The notes under the pieces: generated by a model | The model's input: the letters and a program-made list of their open reading frames with translations, nothing else | The model's database searches: none | What the model was told of the DNA's origin: nothing | In this document: in pieces, positions 35,182 through 44,171 of the stretch | Position numbering within the stretch: position 1 is the first letter of the stretch | Layout of the letters: each line of letters opens with the position of its first letter | Assembly (NCBI RefSeq): GCF_000092865.1 | Contig: NC_014151.1 | Span: forward strand, 1,426,001-1,490,000 | From: Cellulomonas flavigena DSM 20109 | GTDB lineage: Bacteria > Actinomycetota > Actinomycetes > Actinomycetales > Cellulomonadaceae | DNA length: 64,000 bases | Direction: 5' to 3' | Program-made: the position numbers and the translations under genes

Positions 35182-36464
35182 GTGATGCTCGACGTGCTGT
35201 AGCCGCACGCGGCGCTCGGGCCCGAGCCGACCTTGGTCGGCTCGCCCGACGTCACGCCGCGGTACTCCTCGCAGATGGCGATCTTCCGCGACGAGTCGCC
35301 GATCACGGTGATGCCCGAGATCGACGCGCGGTCCCCGAGATTGGGGTTGATGCCGACGATCGCCTTGCCGGGCGCGGTGACCTGCACGTTCGAGACCTGC
35401 ACCGAGCGTGCGTGCTGCGTGGAGCAGTTGCCGCACGAGCGGTAGAGCTTGCCGAAGTCCTGGACCTGGAAGTTCTTGATGACGAAGGTGCCCGGGCCGT
35501 TGTGCTGGAACACCTTGTCGTGCGCGTACCGGGCGCCGCCGCCGTCGACCGTCATGGTCTGCGAGGACGACGTGCCCTTGAAGGTCGCGGCGTCCTCGCC
35601 GACGTCCTCCCACCACACGTTCTGGATCGTGCACGTGCCGCGGCAGTGGATGCCGTCGGCGGCGCCCGTGCCGAGGATGACGTTCCTGATGGTCGACCCG
35701 TCGGCGAGCTCGAAGACGGGCGGCTGCCCCTCGTCCTGACCGCCGGACGACAGGCCGTAGTACCGCACGAGCCTGCCGTCGAACGTCCCGTTGACCTTGA
35801 TGGTCGCGGTCACGCGCTGCTGGCCGGTCGCCGCCGGCCACGAGCCGCCGTTCGACGGGGGTGGCGTGGTCGGCGAGCTCGTCGGCGGCTGGGTCGGTGT
35901 CGTACCGCCGGACCCGACCCGCACCAGCTGCCACTGCTGGTTGTACTGGTTGTTGTCCGTCAGCTGCGTGACCGTCGCGCCGTCGGCCGTCGAGCGGTCC
36001 GTGACCGTCAGGGCCTTGCCGGAGTGCCGGTTGAGCAGCCGCACGTAGGCGCCGCTCGCGGAGTCGGACAGCCGGAACTGCTGGTTCGTGCCGTTGAGGT
36101 CCTGGTACTGGCGGAACTCGCCGCGGTCGGCGGTGGACCAGTTCCACAGGTCGAGGACCTTGCCCGAGTGCCGCGCCTTGAGCCGGTAGTACCCGGAGCC
36201 GGAGTCCACGAACTGCCACTGCTGGTTCGTGCCGTCGTTGCGGGTCCACTGCTGGATCCCGGCGCCGTCGGCCGTGCTCTTGGCGGCGACGTCCAGCGCC
36301 TTGCCGCTCTGCCGGTTGACGAGGACGTACCAGGCGCTCGTGTCGACGCTCGCGGCCGACGCGCCGCCGGCCGTGGCCAGGCCGAGCGTGCCGCCGAGCA
36401 CGAGCGTGAGGACGGCGGCGAGCGCGAGGCGCGTGCGCCGGACCGTCGTGGGTCTGCGGGACAT
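35172..36464 (-). CDS. Secreted pectate lyase PL3 with CBM13
   Basis: 430-residue exported pectin-degrading enzyme. A signal peptide (RRTRLALAAVL to about residue 37) is followed by a ricin-type CBM13 of three repeats (NQQWQF, NQQFRL, NQQWQL; about 42-175), a Pro/Thr/Ser linker and a PL3 beta-helix (about 205-430). The lyase diagnostic strings DGIHCRGTC, NVWWEDVGEDAATFKG and GPGTFVIKNF are all present. The CBM13 arrangement matches that of the GH43 enzyme. ATG 36464 with an AGAGG site. Three palindromic operator-like sites precede it. Confidence 0.88.
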   Translation of the reverse strand: MSRRPTTVRRTRLALAAVLTLVLGGTLGLATAGGASAASVDTSAWYVLVNRQSGKALDVAAKSTADGAGIQQWTRNDGTNQQWQFVDSGSGYYRLKARHSGKVLDLWNWSTADRGEFRQYQDLNGTNQQFRLSDSASGAYVRLLNRHSGKALTVTDRSTADGATVTQLTDNNQYNQQWQLVRVGSGGTTPTQPPTSSPTTPPPSNGGSWPAATGQQRVTATIKVNGTFDGRLVRYYGLSSGGQDEGQPPVFELADGSTIRNVILGTGAADGIHCRGTCTIQNVWWEDVGEDAATFKGTSSSQTMTVDGGGARYAHDKVFQHNGPGTFVIKNFQVQDFGKLYRSCGNCSTQHARSVQVSNVQVTAPGKAIVGINPNLGDRASISGITVIGDSSRKIAICEEYRGVTSGEPTKVGSGPSAACGYSTSSITYR

Positions 36465-36480
36465 GTCTGCCTCTCGTAGG

Positions 36481-36493
36481 TGAAGCGCTTGCG
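36481..36493 (-). promoter_or_regulatory. LacI-type operator-like palindrome (TGAAGCGCTTGCG)
   Basis: TGAAGCGCTTGCG, 17 bp upstream of the pectate lyase start; one mismatch from the other TGAARCGSTTC sites. Confidence 0.5.
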
Positions 36494-36544
36494 CGCTCAC
36501 CCAACCACGGTCGGACATTCCGGGTGAAGTCCCCGGGTGGCCGG

Positions 36545-36557
36545 TGAAACGGTTCGC
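36545..36557. promoter_or_regulatory. LacI-type operator-like palindrome (TGAAACGGTTCGC)
   Basis: Identical to the site before the CBM2 gene, immediately next to the TGTGAACGATCACA site, in the pectate lyase/PfkB intergenic region. Confidence 0.6.
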
Positions 36558-36558
36558 C

Positions 36559-36572
36559 TGTGAACGATCACA
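36559..36572. promoter_or_regulatory. Palindromic operator TGTGAACGATCACA
   Basis: Exact second copy of the 14-mer found before the GH43 gene; 95 bp upstream of the pectate lyase start and 73 bp upstream of the PfkB kinase start, so either gene could be the target. Confidence 0.6.
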
Positions 36573-36644
36573 TGGCGATGCCGCGCGCGTGTGCGGCGGC
36601 GTCGCTCCCGCCCCGCACCGCCCGGTGGCTGCGAGGATGCGGGC

Positions 36645-37550
36645 ATGCCCGACCGCCTCGTCTGCTGCGGCCTCGCCACGCTCGACGTCACGCAGGTCGT
36701 GGACCGCCTGCCCGCGCCCGACGAGAAGGTCGTCGCCGACGGCCTGGCCGTCACCTTCGGAGGGCCGGCCGCCAACGCCGCGGCGGTCGCCGTGGGGCTG
36801 GGCGTCCGGGCGACCCTGGTCACCGTGCTCGGCAGCGGGCCGCTCGCGGACGTCGCCCGCGCCGGGCTCGCCGAGGCGGGCGTCGACGTCGTCGACCTGC
36901 TGCCCGACGCGCCGGGCGCGCTCCCCGTCTCCACCGTGCTCGTCACGCGCGCGACGGGGGAGCGTGCCGTCGTGTCCGTCAACGGCGCTCGCGTCGCGGA
37001 CCTGCCCCGACCGGACGCGGGTGCGCTGACGGGCGCCGGTGCGCTGCTCGTCGACGGCCACCACCCGGACGCCGCGCTCGCGCTGGCGGCCACCGCCCGC
37101 GCGGCCGGGGTCCCGGTGCTGCTCGACGGCGGCAGCTGGAAGCCGTCGACGCCCGACCTGCTCGCCCTCGTCGACCACGCGGTCCTGTCGGCGGACTTCA
37201 CGGTCCCCGGCGGCCGTGCGGCGGCAGGAGCCGACCCCGACCTCGTCGACGCGCTCCTCGACGAGGTCGCGGCGCTCGGCCCGTCGTTCGTCGCGCGCAG
37301 CGCGGGCCCGCGCCCGGTCCGTGTCCGACGCTCGACGGCCGGTGGTCCCGTCCGGTCGTACCTGCAGCCGCCGACGGTCCGGCCCGGCGAGGTCGTCGAC
37401 ACCCTCGGTGCGGGCGACGTCCTGCACGGGGCGATGGCGGCGGCCCTCGCGGCGGGCGACGACCCGCTGGCCGCGCTGACCCGGGGCGTCGACGCCGCGA
37501 CCCGCTCGGTCCGGCACCCGGGCGCCCGCGGCTGGCTCACGACCCGCTGA
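36645..37550 (+). CDS. PfkB family carbohydrate kinase
   Basis: 301-residue ribokinase-type sugar kinase. FGGPAANAAAVAVGLG (substrate site) near the N-terminus and DTLGAGDVLHGAMA (PfkB signature, anion hole and catalytic Asp) near the C-terminus are intact. The substrate is not obvious; adjacency to the pectate lyase and shared operators suggests a pectin-derived sugar acid or pentose, an inference only. ATG 36645 is preferred over GTG-like alternatives upstream because it fits the MPDRLVCCGLATLD start. Confidence 0.88.
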   Translation: MPDRLVCCGLATLDVTQVVDRLPAPDEKVVADGLAVTFGGPAANAAAVAVGLGVRATLVTVLGSGPLADVARAGLAEAGVDVVDLLPDAPGALPVSTVLVTRATGERAVVSVNGARVADLPRPDAGALTGAGALLVDGHHPDAALALAATARAAGVPVLLDGGSWKPSTPDLLALVDHAVLSADFTVPGGRAAAGADPDLVDALLDEVAALGPSFVARSAGPRPVRVRRSTAGGPVRSYLQPPTVRPGEVVDTLGAGDVLHGAMAAALAAGDDPLAALTRGVDAATRSVRHPGARGWLTTR

Positions 37551-37643
37551 CGAGGCCGACTCTCCTGGGACGGGTGCGGGGGAGCCTCACCGGGGACGGG
37601 GGCCGGACCGTGCTCGCGCCGCGTCGCCCGCGCTCGGCGACGC

Positions 37644-38021
37644 TCAGGTCAGCAGGGCGCCGCGGACGAGGTCGAGCGCCTCGTCGGTCGTGAGGCCGGC
37701 CGCGCGGGCGGCGGTCACGTAGGCGGTCGCGGCACGGCGTGCCGCGCTGTGCGCGGCGGAGTCCTGGCCGCCGGCGGCGTCGTCCGCGACGACCGTGCCC
37801 GTGCGGCGGCGCGTCGCCACGACGCCCGCCTGCTCGAGCTCCCGGTACGCCCGCGCGACCGTGCCGGGGGCCAGGCCCAGGTCGGTGGCCAGCGCGCGGA
37901 TCGTGGGGAGGCGGTCCCCGGGGCTCAGGCGTCCCGCGGCGACGTGCGCCACGACCTGCGCACGGACCTGCTCGTAGACGGGCACGCCCGACGTGACGTC
38001 GACCTCGACATGGACGCTCAC
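37644..38021 (-). CDS. GntR family regulator, YtrA-type
   Basis: 125-residue short GntR regulator. The winged helix (PVYEQVRAQVVAHVAAGRLSPGDRLPTIR, then GLAPGTVARAYRELE) is followed only by a short helical dimerisation tail, as in the YtrA subfamily. GTG 38021 overlaps the stop of the membrane-protein gene (GTGA), the usual YtrA partner arrangement. A 20-bp inverted repeat before that gene is the probable operator, giving autoregulation of the pair. Confidence 0.85.
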   Translation of the reverse strand: MSVHVEVDVTSGVPVYEQVRAQVVAHVAAGRLSPGDRLPTIRALATDLGLAPGTVARAYRELEQAGVVATRRRTGTVVADDAAGGQDSAAHSAARRAATAYVTAARAAGLTTDEALDLVRGALLT

Positions 38022-38974
38022 GCGGGCGCCGGGGTCGCCACGGCCGGCGTGCTCTCCCGCGACGCCCGCGCGAGCGCGACGCCGGTGGCGACGAGCGACG
38101 TGACGATCACGCCGACGGCGGCGACGGCGACGGCGAGGCCGAACGCCCGCAGGGTGCCGTCGGTCGTGCTCACCCAGCCGTCGCCCGCGTCGTACCCGCC
38201 GGAGGAGACGTTCCACAGCGCGTTGCCCACCACCAGCAGGACACCGGAGAGGGTGGCGCCCAGCACGAGCTGGACCGCGGCCAGGACGCGCCGTGCGCTC
38301 GCGCGCCGCAGCGCACCGTCGTCGGCCGTCGACACGTCCGGTACTGCCGGGCGGCGCGCCACCAGGTGCAGGGCCAGTGCCGTCGCGACGAGCAGCACGG
38401 CCACGACCGCAGCCACCGGTGCGCCGTACGGCGCGCCGGGGTACGGCCCGGCGCTCGACGTGGCGAACGCGTCGTGCCGCACGGTGAGGGTCCGGCCGTC
38501 GTCACCCGCGGTGAGCGCGGCCGCAGCGAGCACGGAGAGCAGCACCGCCACCCACACGCCGACGAGCGTGGTCAGGGCGCGCGGGGCCACGTCCTGCGCG
38601 GTGCGGCGCGCCAGGGAGGCGCGTCGGACGGGTGCGCCGGGGCGCGGCCACGTCCGCTCTCCGACAGCCGAGACGAGCAGCGCGACGACGCCCGCCACCG
38701 CCGGCGCGCACGCGAGCGCGATGCCCTGGTCGCGGCCGAACGGGACCGCGGGCGGGAGTGCGGCGGCGACGACGACGAGTGCGGCCCACGAGGCGGCCCC
38801 GACGAGCGCCGCGTGGCGGCGGGCCCGCGCGTACGCGACGGGCGACGTCGTGATCTCGGGCGACGGGCCCGCGTCCGTCGGCGTGCGGCCGGCACGGGAC
38901 GTGACGACGACGGTCACGAGGGCCGCGAGGGCCACCAGAGGCACGGCGAGCAGCAGGAGCAGGAGCGAGCGCAC
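38018..38974 (-). CDS. Multi-pass membrane protein paired with GntR regulator
   Basis: 318-residue integral membrane protein with about eight helices. Charged loops contain many Arg; no named family can be assigned with confidence, though DUF1648-like membrane proteins often sit next to YtrA regulators. GTG 38974 with GGAGGG close upstream is preferred to ATG 39016, whose added MSKYRHIDH lies inside the operator. Overlaps the gntR gene by 4 bases. Confidence 0.72.
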   Translation of the reverse strand: MRSLLLLLLAVPLVALAALVTVVVTSRAGRTPTDAGPSPEITTSPVAYARARRHAALVGAASWAALVVVAAALPPAVPFGRDQGIALACAPAVAGVVALLVSAVGERTWPRPGAPVRRASLARRTAQDVAPRALTTLVGVWVAVLLSVLAAAALTAGDDGRTLTVRHDAFATSSAGPYPGAPYGAPVAAVVAVLLVATALALHLVARRPAVPDVSTADDGALRRASARRVLAAVQLVLGATLSGVLLVVGNALWNVSSGGYDAGDGWVSTTDGTLRAFGLAVAVAAVGVIVTSLVATGVALARASRESTPAVATPAPA

Positions 38975-38997
38975 GGGCCCTCCGATCGGATGATCAA

Positions 38998-39017
38998 TGT
39001 GTCGATACTTTGACACA
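38998..39017. promoter_or_regulatory. Inverted repeat operator TGTGTC-N8-GACACA
   Basis: TGTGTCGATACTTTGACACA: perfect 6-bp arms with an 8-bp spacer, 24 bp upstream of the membrane-protein start. Size and position suit the YtrA-type GntR encoded at 37644-38021. Confidence 0.6.
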
Positions 39018-39093
39018 AAGCGCCGTGCGCGTCCATCGCCGTGCGCCGGCCGTCACCCCCGGGACGTCGGACCCCCGACGTACGATGTGCGCC

Positions 39094-39462
39094 ATGAGCG
39101 AGCCCACCCCCCCGACAGGACCCGACGACCCGTTCGGCCCGCAGGGCGGCACCTCGCTCCTGGAGCGCACGGAGACCACGGAGCAGGTCGAGCCCGGGGA
39201 CCACGAGCGCTTCGCGCACTACGTGCGCAAGGAGAAGATCATGGAGTCGGCGATGACCGGCAAGCCCGTGATCGCGCTCTGCGGCAAGGTCTGGGTGCCG
39301 GGTCGTGACCCGAACAAGTTCCCGGTCTGCCCCATCTGCAAGGAGGTCTACGACGGCCTCCGCGACCCCCAGGACGGGGACGGCGGCTCGGAGGGCGGCG
39401 GCGGGGGCCGCGGCTTCTTCGGCCGCGGCAAGGGCTCCGGCTCCGGCGCGGGCGGCGCGTGA
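39094..39462 (+). CDS. DUF3039 domain-containing protein
   Basis: 122-residue conserved actinobacterial protein of unknown role. The core HERFAHYVRKEKIMESAMTG ends in ALCGKVW and CPICKE, whose cysteines form a probable zinc-binding pair of knuckles. Gly/Ser-rich tail. ATG 39094 lies 7 nt after TACGAT. Its stop overlaps the helicase GTG (GTGA), a common pairing in actinobacteria. Confidence 0.85.
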   Translation: MSEPTPPTGPDDPFGPQGGTSLLERTETTEQVEPGDHERFAHYVRKEKIMESAMTGKPVIALCGKVWVPGRDPNKFPVCPICKEVYDGLRDPQDGDGGSEGGGGGRGFFGRGKGSGSGAGGA

Positions 39463-41264
39463 GCGCGGCCCGTCGGTCCGCAGCCCCTGTCCACACCCCC
39501 CAGCACCCCTCGACGTCGGCAGCGCAGCAGCTGCCGCCGGCGTTCCCGGCGCGTGCGCCGTGGGGTGCCGCCGGGAGCCTGCGGGCGTGGCAGGCGGAGG
39601 CGATCGAGCTCTACCGGCAGCGCGGCCCGCGCGACTTCCTCGCCGTCGCGACGCCGGGCGCCGGCAAGACGACGTTCGCGTTGCGGATCGCCACCGAGCT
39701 GCTCGAGGCCAAGGTGGTGCGCCGTGTCACCGTCGTCGCGCCCACCGAGCACCTCAAGAAGCAGTGGGCCGACGCGGCCGCGCGTGTCGGCATCCGGCTC
39801 GACCCGCGCTTCAGCAACGCGCAGGGGCGGCACGGGGCCGGGTACGACGGTGTCGCGGTGACGTACGCGCAGGTCGCGAGCAAGCCGGCGCTGCACGCCG
39901 CGCGCACCACGGCCGAGCGCACCCTCGTCATCCTCGACGAGGTCCACCACGGTGGCGACGCGCTGTCGTGGGGCGACGCGGTCCGCGAGGCCTTCGAGGG
40001 GGCCACGCGCCGGCTCGCGCTCACGGGGACGCCGTTCCGCTCGGACACGGCGCCGATCCCGTTCGTCACCTACGCGCCCGACGCGCAGGGCATCCGGCGC
40101 TCGGTGGCCGACTACACCTACGCGTACGGCGACGCGCTGCGCGACCACGTCGTGCGGCCCGTCATCTTCCTGTCCTACTCCGGGTCGATGAGGTGGCGCA
40201 CCAAGGCGGGCGACGAGGTCGCGGCACGCCTGGGCGAGCCGCTGACCAAGGACATGACGTCGCAGGCGTGGCGGACGGCCCTGGACCCGAACGGTGACTG
40301 GATCCCGTCGGTCATCGCCGCCGCGGACCGCCGCCTCACCGAGGTCCGGCGCACGGTGCCCGACGCGGGCGCGATGATCATCGCCACCGACCAGACCGAC
40401 GCGCGCGCGTACGCGGGGCACATCGCGCGGCTCACGGGCGAGTCGCCGACGGTCGTGCTGTCCGACGACGACGGCGCGAGCGACCGCATCGAGGAGTACG
40501 CGGCGAGCGACTCGCGCTGGCTCGTCGCCGTGCGCATGGTGTCCGAGGGGGTCGACGTGCCGCGCCTGGCCGTGGGCGTCTACGCGACGAGCACGGCGAC
40601 GCCGTTGTTCTTCGCCCAGGCCGTCGGGCGGTTCGTGCGCGCGCGGCGTCGCGGCGAGACCGCGTCGGTCTTCCTGCCCAGCGTGCCGCAGCTCCTCGAG
40701 CTCGCCGCGTCGCTCGAGGTCGAGCGCGACCACGCGCTGGACAAGCCGACCGGCTCGGAGGACCCCGAGGCCGATCTGCTGGCGCTGGCCGAGCGGGAGC
40801 AGAAGAGCGAGGACGCGGTCGGCTCCGACGGGGTCGTCGGCACGTTCGAGGCGCTCGAGGCCCAGGCGTCGTTCGACCGCGTGCTGTTCGACGGCGGCGA
40901 GTTCGGGACGGGGGCCGAGGTGGGCTCCGACGAGGAGCTCGACTTCCTCGGGCTGCCGGGGCTGCTCGACGCCGACCAGGTGACGACCCTGCTGCGCCAG
41001 CGGCAGGCCGACCAGCAGGGCGCGCGTCGCCGTCGGGGCGAGGCCGAGCAGGTCGAGGTCGTCGACCACCGCAAGCAGGCGGAGCTGCGCAAGGAGCTCG
41101 CCCAGCTCGTGGGCGCGTGGGCGCGTCGCAGCGGCCAGCCGCACGCCACCGTGCACGCCGAGCTGCGCCGGCGGTGCGGTGGTCCGGAGGTCGCGGTCGC
41201 CGCACCGGAGCAGCTCGAGGCCCGGATCGCGATGCTGCGCGGGTGGTTCGTCGGCAGGCGCTAG
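39459..41264 (+). CDS. DEAD/DEAH box helicase
   Basis: 601-residue superfamily 2 helicase. Motif I ATPGAGKTT, motif II LDEVHH (DEVH variant), motif III LTGTP, and in the second domain VRMVSEGVDVP (motif V region) and QAVGRFVRARR (motif VI). The C-terminal 180 residues are acidic then helical with no named domain. Coupled to DUF3039 by GTGA. Possible DNA-repair or RNA role; not specified by sequence. Confidence 0.88.
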   Translation: MSAARRSAAPVHTPQHPSTSAAQQLPPAFPARAPWGAAGSLRAWQAEAIELYRQRGPRDFLAVATPGAGKTTFALRIATELLEAKVVRRVTVVAPTEHLKKQWADAAARVGIRLDPRFSNAQGRHGAGYDGVAVTYAQVASKPALHAARTTAERTLVILDEVHHGGDALSWGDAVREAFEGATRRLALTGTPFRSDTAPIPFVTYAPDAQGIRRSVADYTYAYGDALRDHVVRPVIFLSYSGSMRWRTKAGDEVAARLGEPLTKDMTSQAWRTALDPNGDWIPSVIAAADRRLTEVRRTVPDAGAMIIATDQTDARAYAGHIARLTGESPTVVLSDDDGASDRIEEYAASDSRWLVAVRMVSEGVDVPRLAVGVYATSTATPLFFAQAVGRFVRARRRGETASVFLPSVPQLLELAASLEVERDHALDKPTGSEDPEADLLALAEREQKSEDAVGSDGVVGTFEALEAQASFDRVLFDGGEFGTGAEVGSDEELDFLGLPGLLDADQVTTLLRQRQADQQGARRRRGEAEQVEVVDHRKQAELRKELAQLVGAWARRSGQPHATVHAELRRRCGGPEVAVAAPEQLEARIAMLRGWFVGRR

Positions 41265-41295
41265 GTCGGAGCAGGGCGCTTGTCAACCCCCCGTG

Positions 41296-41317
41296 TCTCA
41301 TCATGCGAACAATGAGA
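41296..41317. promoter_or_regulatory. Inverted repeat in helicase/small-protein intergenic region
   Basis: TCTCAT, 10-nt spacer CATGCGAACA, ATGAGA: perfect 6-bp arms. It precedes a TAGCAT box (41361-41366), which could be the promoter of the 51-residue membrane protein, leaving a leader of about 150 nt. Confidence 0.35.
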
Positions 41318-41521
41318 TGTGGATGAAACCGCAGGTCAGGGCGCTGGACGGGTGACCACATAGCATCCGGCGCCGGTCGCGCAACTCGGTCGTTCGACGT
41401 GCCGAGCCGAGGCAACGCTGCCAGGCTCTTTCCGTGCCAAACCGGCCCGGGTCCCCCCGGAGCCGGATCCGGAGCCCGGCGGCGGAAGGTGTCGCCGGAG
41501 CTGCTTGAAAGAGGTGCTCAC

Positions 41522-41677
41522 ATGCCGTCCTGGCTCATCCTCATCCTCGTCGGTGTCGTCCTCGTCATCCTCGGCGTCGCGACCAACATCGGCCAGTTCC
41601 TCATCTGGATCGGCGTCATCGTCCTCGTCGTGAGCCTGATCCTCGGCCTCGTGGGCCGTGGTCGGTCGAGGATCTAG
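41522..41677 (+). CDS. Small hydrophobic membrane protein
   Basis: 51 residues, almost wholly two hydrophobic helices (about 4-22 and 25-44) with a basic GRGRSR tail. Similar tiny hydrophobic proteins are common in actinobacteria but their role is unknown. ATG 41522 has AGAGG upstream. The 257-bp region before it carries an inverted repeat and a GC-rich stem, so it may be regulated at the RNA level. Confidence 0.7.
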   Translation: MPSWLILILVGVVLVILGVATNIGQFLIWIGVIVLVVSLILGLVGRGRSRI

Positions 41678-41765
41678 CACCACGCCTCCGGCCGGGACCC
41701 CCTCCCTCGGCCGTTCGGACGGGCCGGGACGCCATGCGCGTCCCGGCCCGTCGGCGTCGTACGGT

Positions 41766-43163
41766 TCACCCGAGCGAGAGCTCCACGGTCGGCACCGCCG
41801 CCTCGTCCGCCGACAACCGCCGCGCGCCGCGCGGGAGCTCGTCGCGGGACGCCGCGTGGCGTGCCGCCGCAGCGCGCACGCCCGCGGCCGCCGTCAGCCC
41901 GGGCAGCACCTCGCCGTCCACGACCAGCGGCACGTGCAACGGCCGCAGCAGGGGGTCCGGGTCCGCGGCCTGCCGCCGCGTCCACGCCGCGACCTGGTCG
42001 TCCGGCCCGACCACGAGGACCTCCTCCACGGCGCGCCCGTCCCGGTCCAGCCGCCGGGCCGCCGACTTGCGCCCGCCCACGCTCGTCTTGGCGCGGGACG
42101 CCTTGGCGACGGGCTCCATCTCCCCGGACGCACCCTCGCGCGCCACCAGCTTGTAGACCATCCCGCACGTCGGGGCGCCCGAGCCCGTCACCAGCGACGT
42201 ACCCACGCCGTAGGAGTCGACCGGGGCGACGGCGAGCGACGCGATGGCATACTCGTCGAGATCGCTCGTCACGACGATCCGGGTGTCGCGGGCGCCGGCG
42301 TCGTCGAGCTGCTGGCGCACCTCCTGCGCCAGGACCCCCAGGTCGCCGGAGTCGAGACGCACCGCACCCAGACCCGTCCCGGCCGCCGCGAGCGCGTTCT
42401 CCACGCCCCGGCGTACGTCGTAGGTGTCGACCAGCAGCGTCGTGCCGGGACCCTGCGAGGCGACCTGGGAGGCGAACGCGGCGCGCTCGTCGTCGTGCAG
42501 CAGCGTGAACGCGTGCGCGGCCGTGCCGATGGTGCCCAGCCCGTAGCGTCGCCCTGCCTCCAGGTTGGACGTGGCGGCGAACCCCGCGATGACCGCGGCC
42601 CGGGCCGCGGCGACCGCGGAGTCCTCGTGCGCGCGTCGCGCGCCCATCTCCAGGCACGGCCGTCCCACGGCCGCGCTCGTCATGCGGGAGGCCGCGGACG
42701 CGACGGCCGAGTCGTAGTTGAGCACCGACAGCACGAGCGTCTCGATGAGCACCGCCTGCGCGAACGTGCCCTCGACGACGAGCACCGGCGACTGCGGGAA
42801 GAACACCTCCCCCTCGGCGTAGCCGACGACGTCCGCGTCGAACCGGTAGTCCGCGAGGAACGCCAGCGTCGCGTCGTCGACGACGCGCTCGTCGGCCAGC
42901 CAGTCGAGCTCGGGGGTGCCGAAGCGGAAGGCCGCGAGCTGCTCCAGCACGCGGCCGGTGCCCGCCAGCACGCCGTAGCGGCGGCCCGCCGGCAGGCGCC
43001 GCGTGAACACCTCGAACACGCAGCGCCGGTGCGCGGTGCCGTCGGCCAGCGCGGCCTGGAGCATCGTCAGCTCGTAGCGGTCGGTGAGCAGCGCGGTGCT
43101 GCCGGACCCGACGGCGGCGACGGCAGGGGTGCGAGCGGGTGCGGGGGGCGGGCTGTCCGTCAT
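41766..43163 (-). CDS. pncB: Nicotinate phosphoribosyltransferase
   Basis: 465-residue NAD-salvage enzyme adding phosphoribose to nicotinic acid. [41 protein letters not shown] with the conserved His in GTAAHAF, and LDSGDLG in the phosphate site are all visible. ATG 43163 is 6 nt downstream of TACGTT on the minus strand, fitting a leaderless transcript. Confidence 0.94.
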   Translation of the reverse strand: MTDSPPPAPARTPAVAAVGSGSTALLTDRYELTMLQAALADGTAHRRCVFEVFTRRLPAGRRYGVLAGTGRVLEQLAAFRFGTPELDWLADERVVDDATLAFLADYRFDADVVGYAEGEVFFPQSPVLVVEGTFAQAVLIETLVLSVLNYDSAVASAASRMTSAAVGRPCLEMGARRAHEDSAVAAARAAVIAGFAATSNLEAGRRYGLGTIGTAAHAFTLLHDDERAAFASQVASQGPGTTLLVDTYDVRRGVENALAAAGTGLGAVRLDSGDLGVLAQEVRQQLDDAGARDTRIVVTSDLDEYAIASLAVAPVDSYGVGTSLVTGSGAPTCGMVYKLVAREGASGEMEPVAKASRAKTSVGGRKSAARRLDRDGRAVEEVLVVGPDDQVAAWTRRQAADPDPLLRPLHVPLVVDGEVLPGLTAAAGVRAAAARHAASRDELPRGARRLSADEAAVPTVELSLG

Positions 43164-43235
43164 GGCGTCAACGTAGACGCCCGGGCGCCGGTCCGGCACC
43201 CGCCCCACGGGGTGCCGGCGCCTACAGTGGTGGTC

Positions 43236-43529
43236 GTGCCTGCGACGACCGCTCCTGACACGCGTCCCGACGTCGACGAGGCATCGTCGACCGCCGACGC
43301 GTGGGTGACGATCGTCTGGAACGACCCGGTCAACCTCATGACGTACGTGACGTACGTGTTCCAGACCCACTTCGGCTACGCGCGCGAGAAGGCGGAGCGG
43401 CTCATGCGTCAGGTCCACGAGGAGGGGCGCGCCGTCGTGTCGACGGGCAACCGCGAGGCGATGGAGGTCGACGTCCAGGCCATGCACTCCTACGGGCTGT
43501 GGGCCACGCTGCAGCGGAGCGGGGACTGA
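43236..43529 (+). CDS. clpS: ATP-dependent Clp protease adaptor ClpS
   Basis: 97-residue N-end-rule adaptor that hands substrates to ClpAP/Clp[21 protein letters not shown] and [20 protein letters not shown] carry the canonical substrate-pocket Asn/Asp and Met. GTG 43236 follows TACAGT by 7 nt. The next gene (DUF2017) starts inside the stop (TGATG). Confidence 0.93.
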   Translation: MPATTAPDTRPDVDEASSTADAWVTIVWNDPVNLMTYVTYVFQTHFGYAREKAERLMRQVHEEGRAVVSTGNREAMEVDVQAMHSYGLWATLQRSGD

Positions 43530-44161
43530 TGCGCGCGTTCCGCCGTCAGCGCGGGCGGTACGTCGCGGGCATGGACGCCGGTGAGCGGGCGGTGGTCGCG
43601 TCCGTCGTCGCGGACGTCGCCGAGCTGCTCGGCGCCGGGCGGTTCGAGGACCGGCCGGGGTCGCAGACCGCCGCGCCCGCCGGTCCCGACGGCTGGACGC
43701 TGCGCACGGCGCCCGTCCCGCCCCCGCAGGACCCGGCCGTGCGCCGGCTGCTGCCCGACGCCTCCCGTGACGACCCGGAGGTCGCGGGGGAGTTCCGCCG
43801 CCTCACGGAGGACGACCTGCGGGCGCGCAAGATCACGCGGCTGCGGAACCTGTGGACGTCCCTCGTCGACGGTGAACCGGGCTGGCCCGAGCACGCGCTG
43901 GTCGTCGCACCGCAGGACGCGGACGACGTGGCCGCCGCGATCACCGACCTGCGCCTCGTCCTGGGAGAGCGTCTGGAGCTGCGGACCGACGCCGACTCCG
44001 AGGCGCTCTACGACGGCCCGGTCAGCGAACCGGAGGACGACGTGCGGGCATACCTCGCGTCCGTCTACGGCGCGCTCTCGTGGCTCCAGGAGTCGCTGCT
44101 GGCTGTGATGCTCGCCGCACCGCACGGTGGTGGCGGCGGGCGAGCGCGGTCCGGCGGCTAG
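43529..44161 (+). CDS. DUF2017 family protein
   Basis: 210-residue actinobacterial protein of unknown function that usually follows clpS. Conserved features include the basic MRAFRR start, [13 protein letters not shown] in the middle and a C-terminal [17 protein letters not shown] helix. ATG 43529 overlaps the clpS stop by one base. Its TAG stop is part of the TAGTCT box used by murI. A role linked to Clp proteolysis is only an inference from context. Confidence 0.87.
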   Translation: MRAFRRQRGRYVAGMDAGERAVVASVVADVAELLGAGRFEDRPGSQTAAPAGPDGWTLRTAPVPPPQDPAVRRLLPDASRDDPEVAGEFRRLTEDDLRARKITRLRNLWTSLVDGEPGWPEHALVVAPQDADDVAAAITDLRLVLGERLELRTDADSEALYDGPVSEPEDDVRAYLASVYGALSWLQESLLAVMLAAPHGGGGGRARSGG

Positions 44162-44171
44162 TCTCGGTGGC

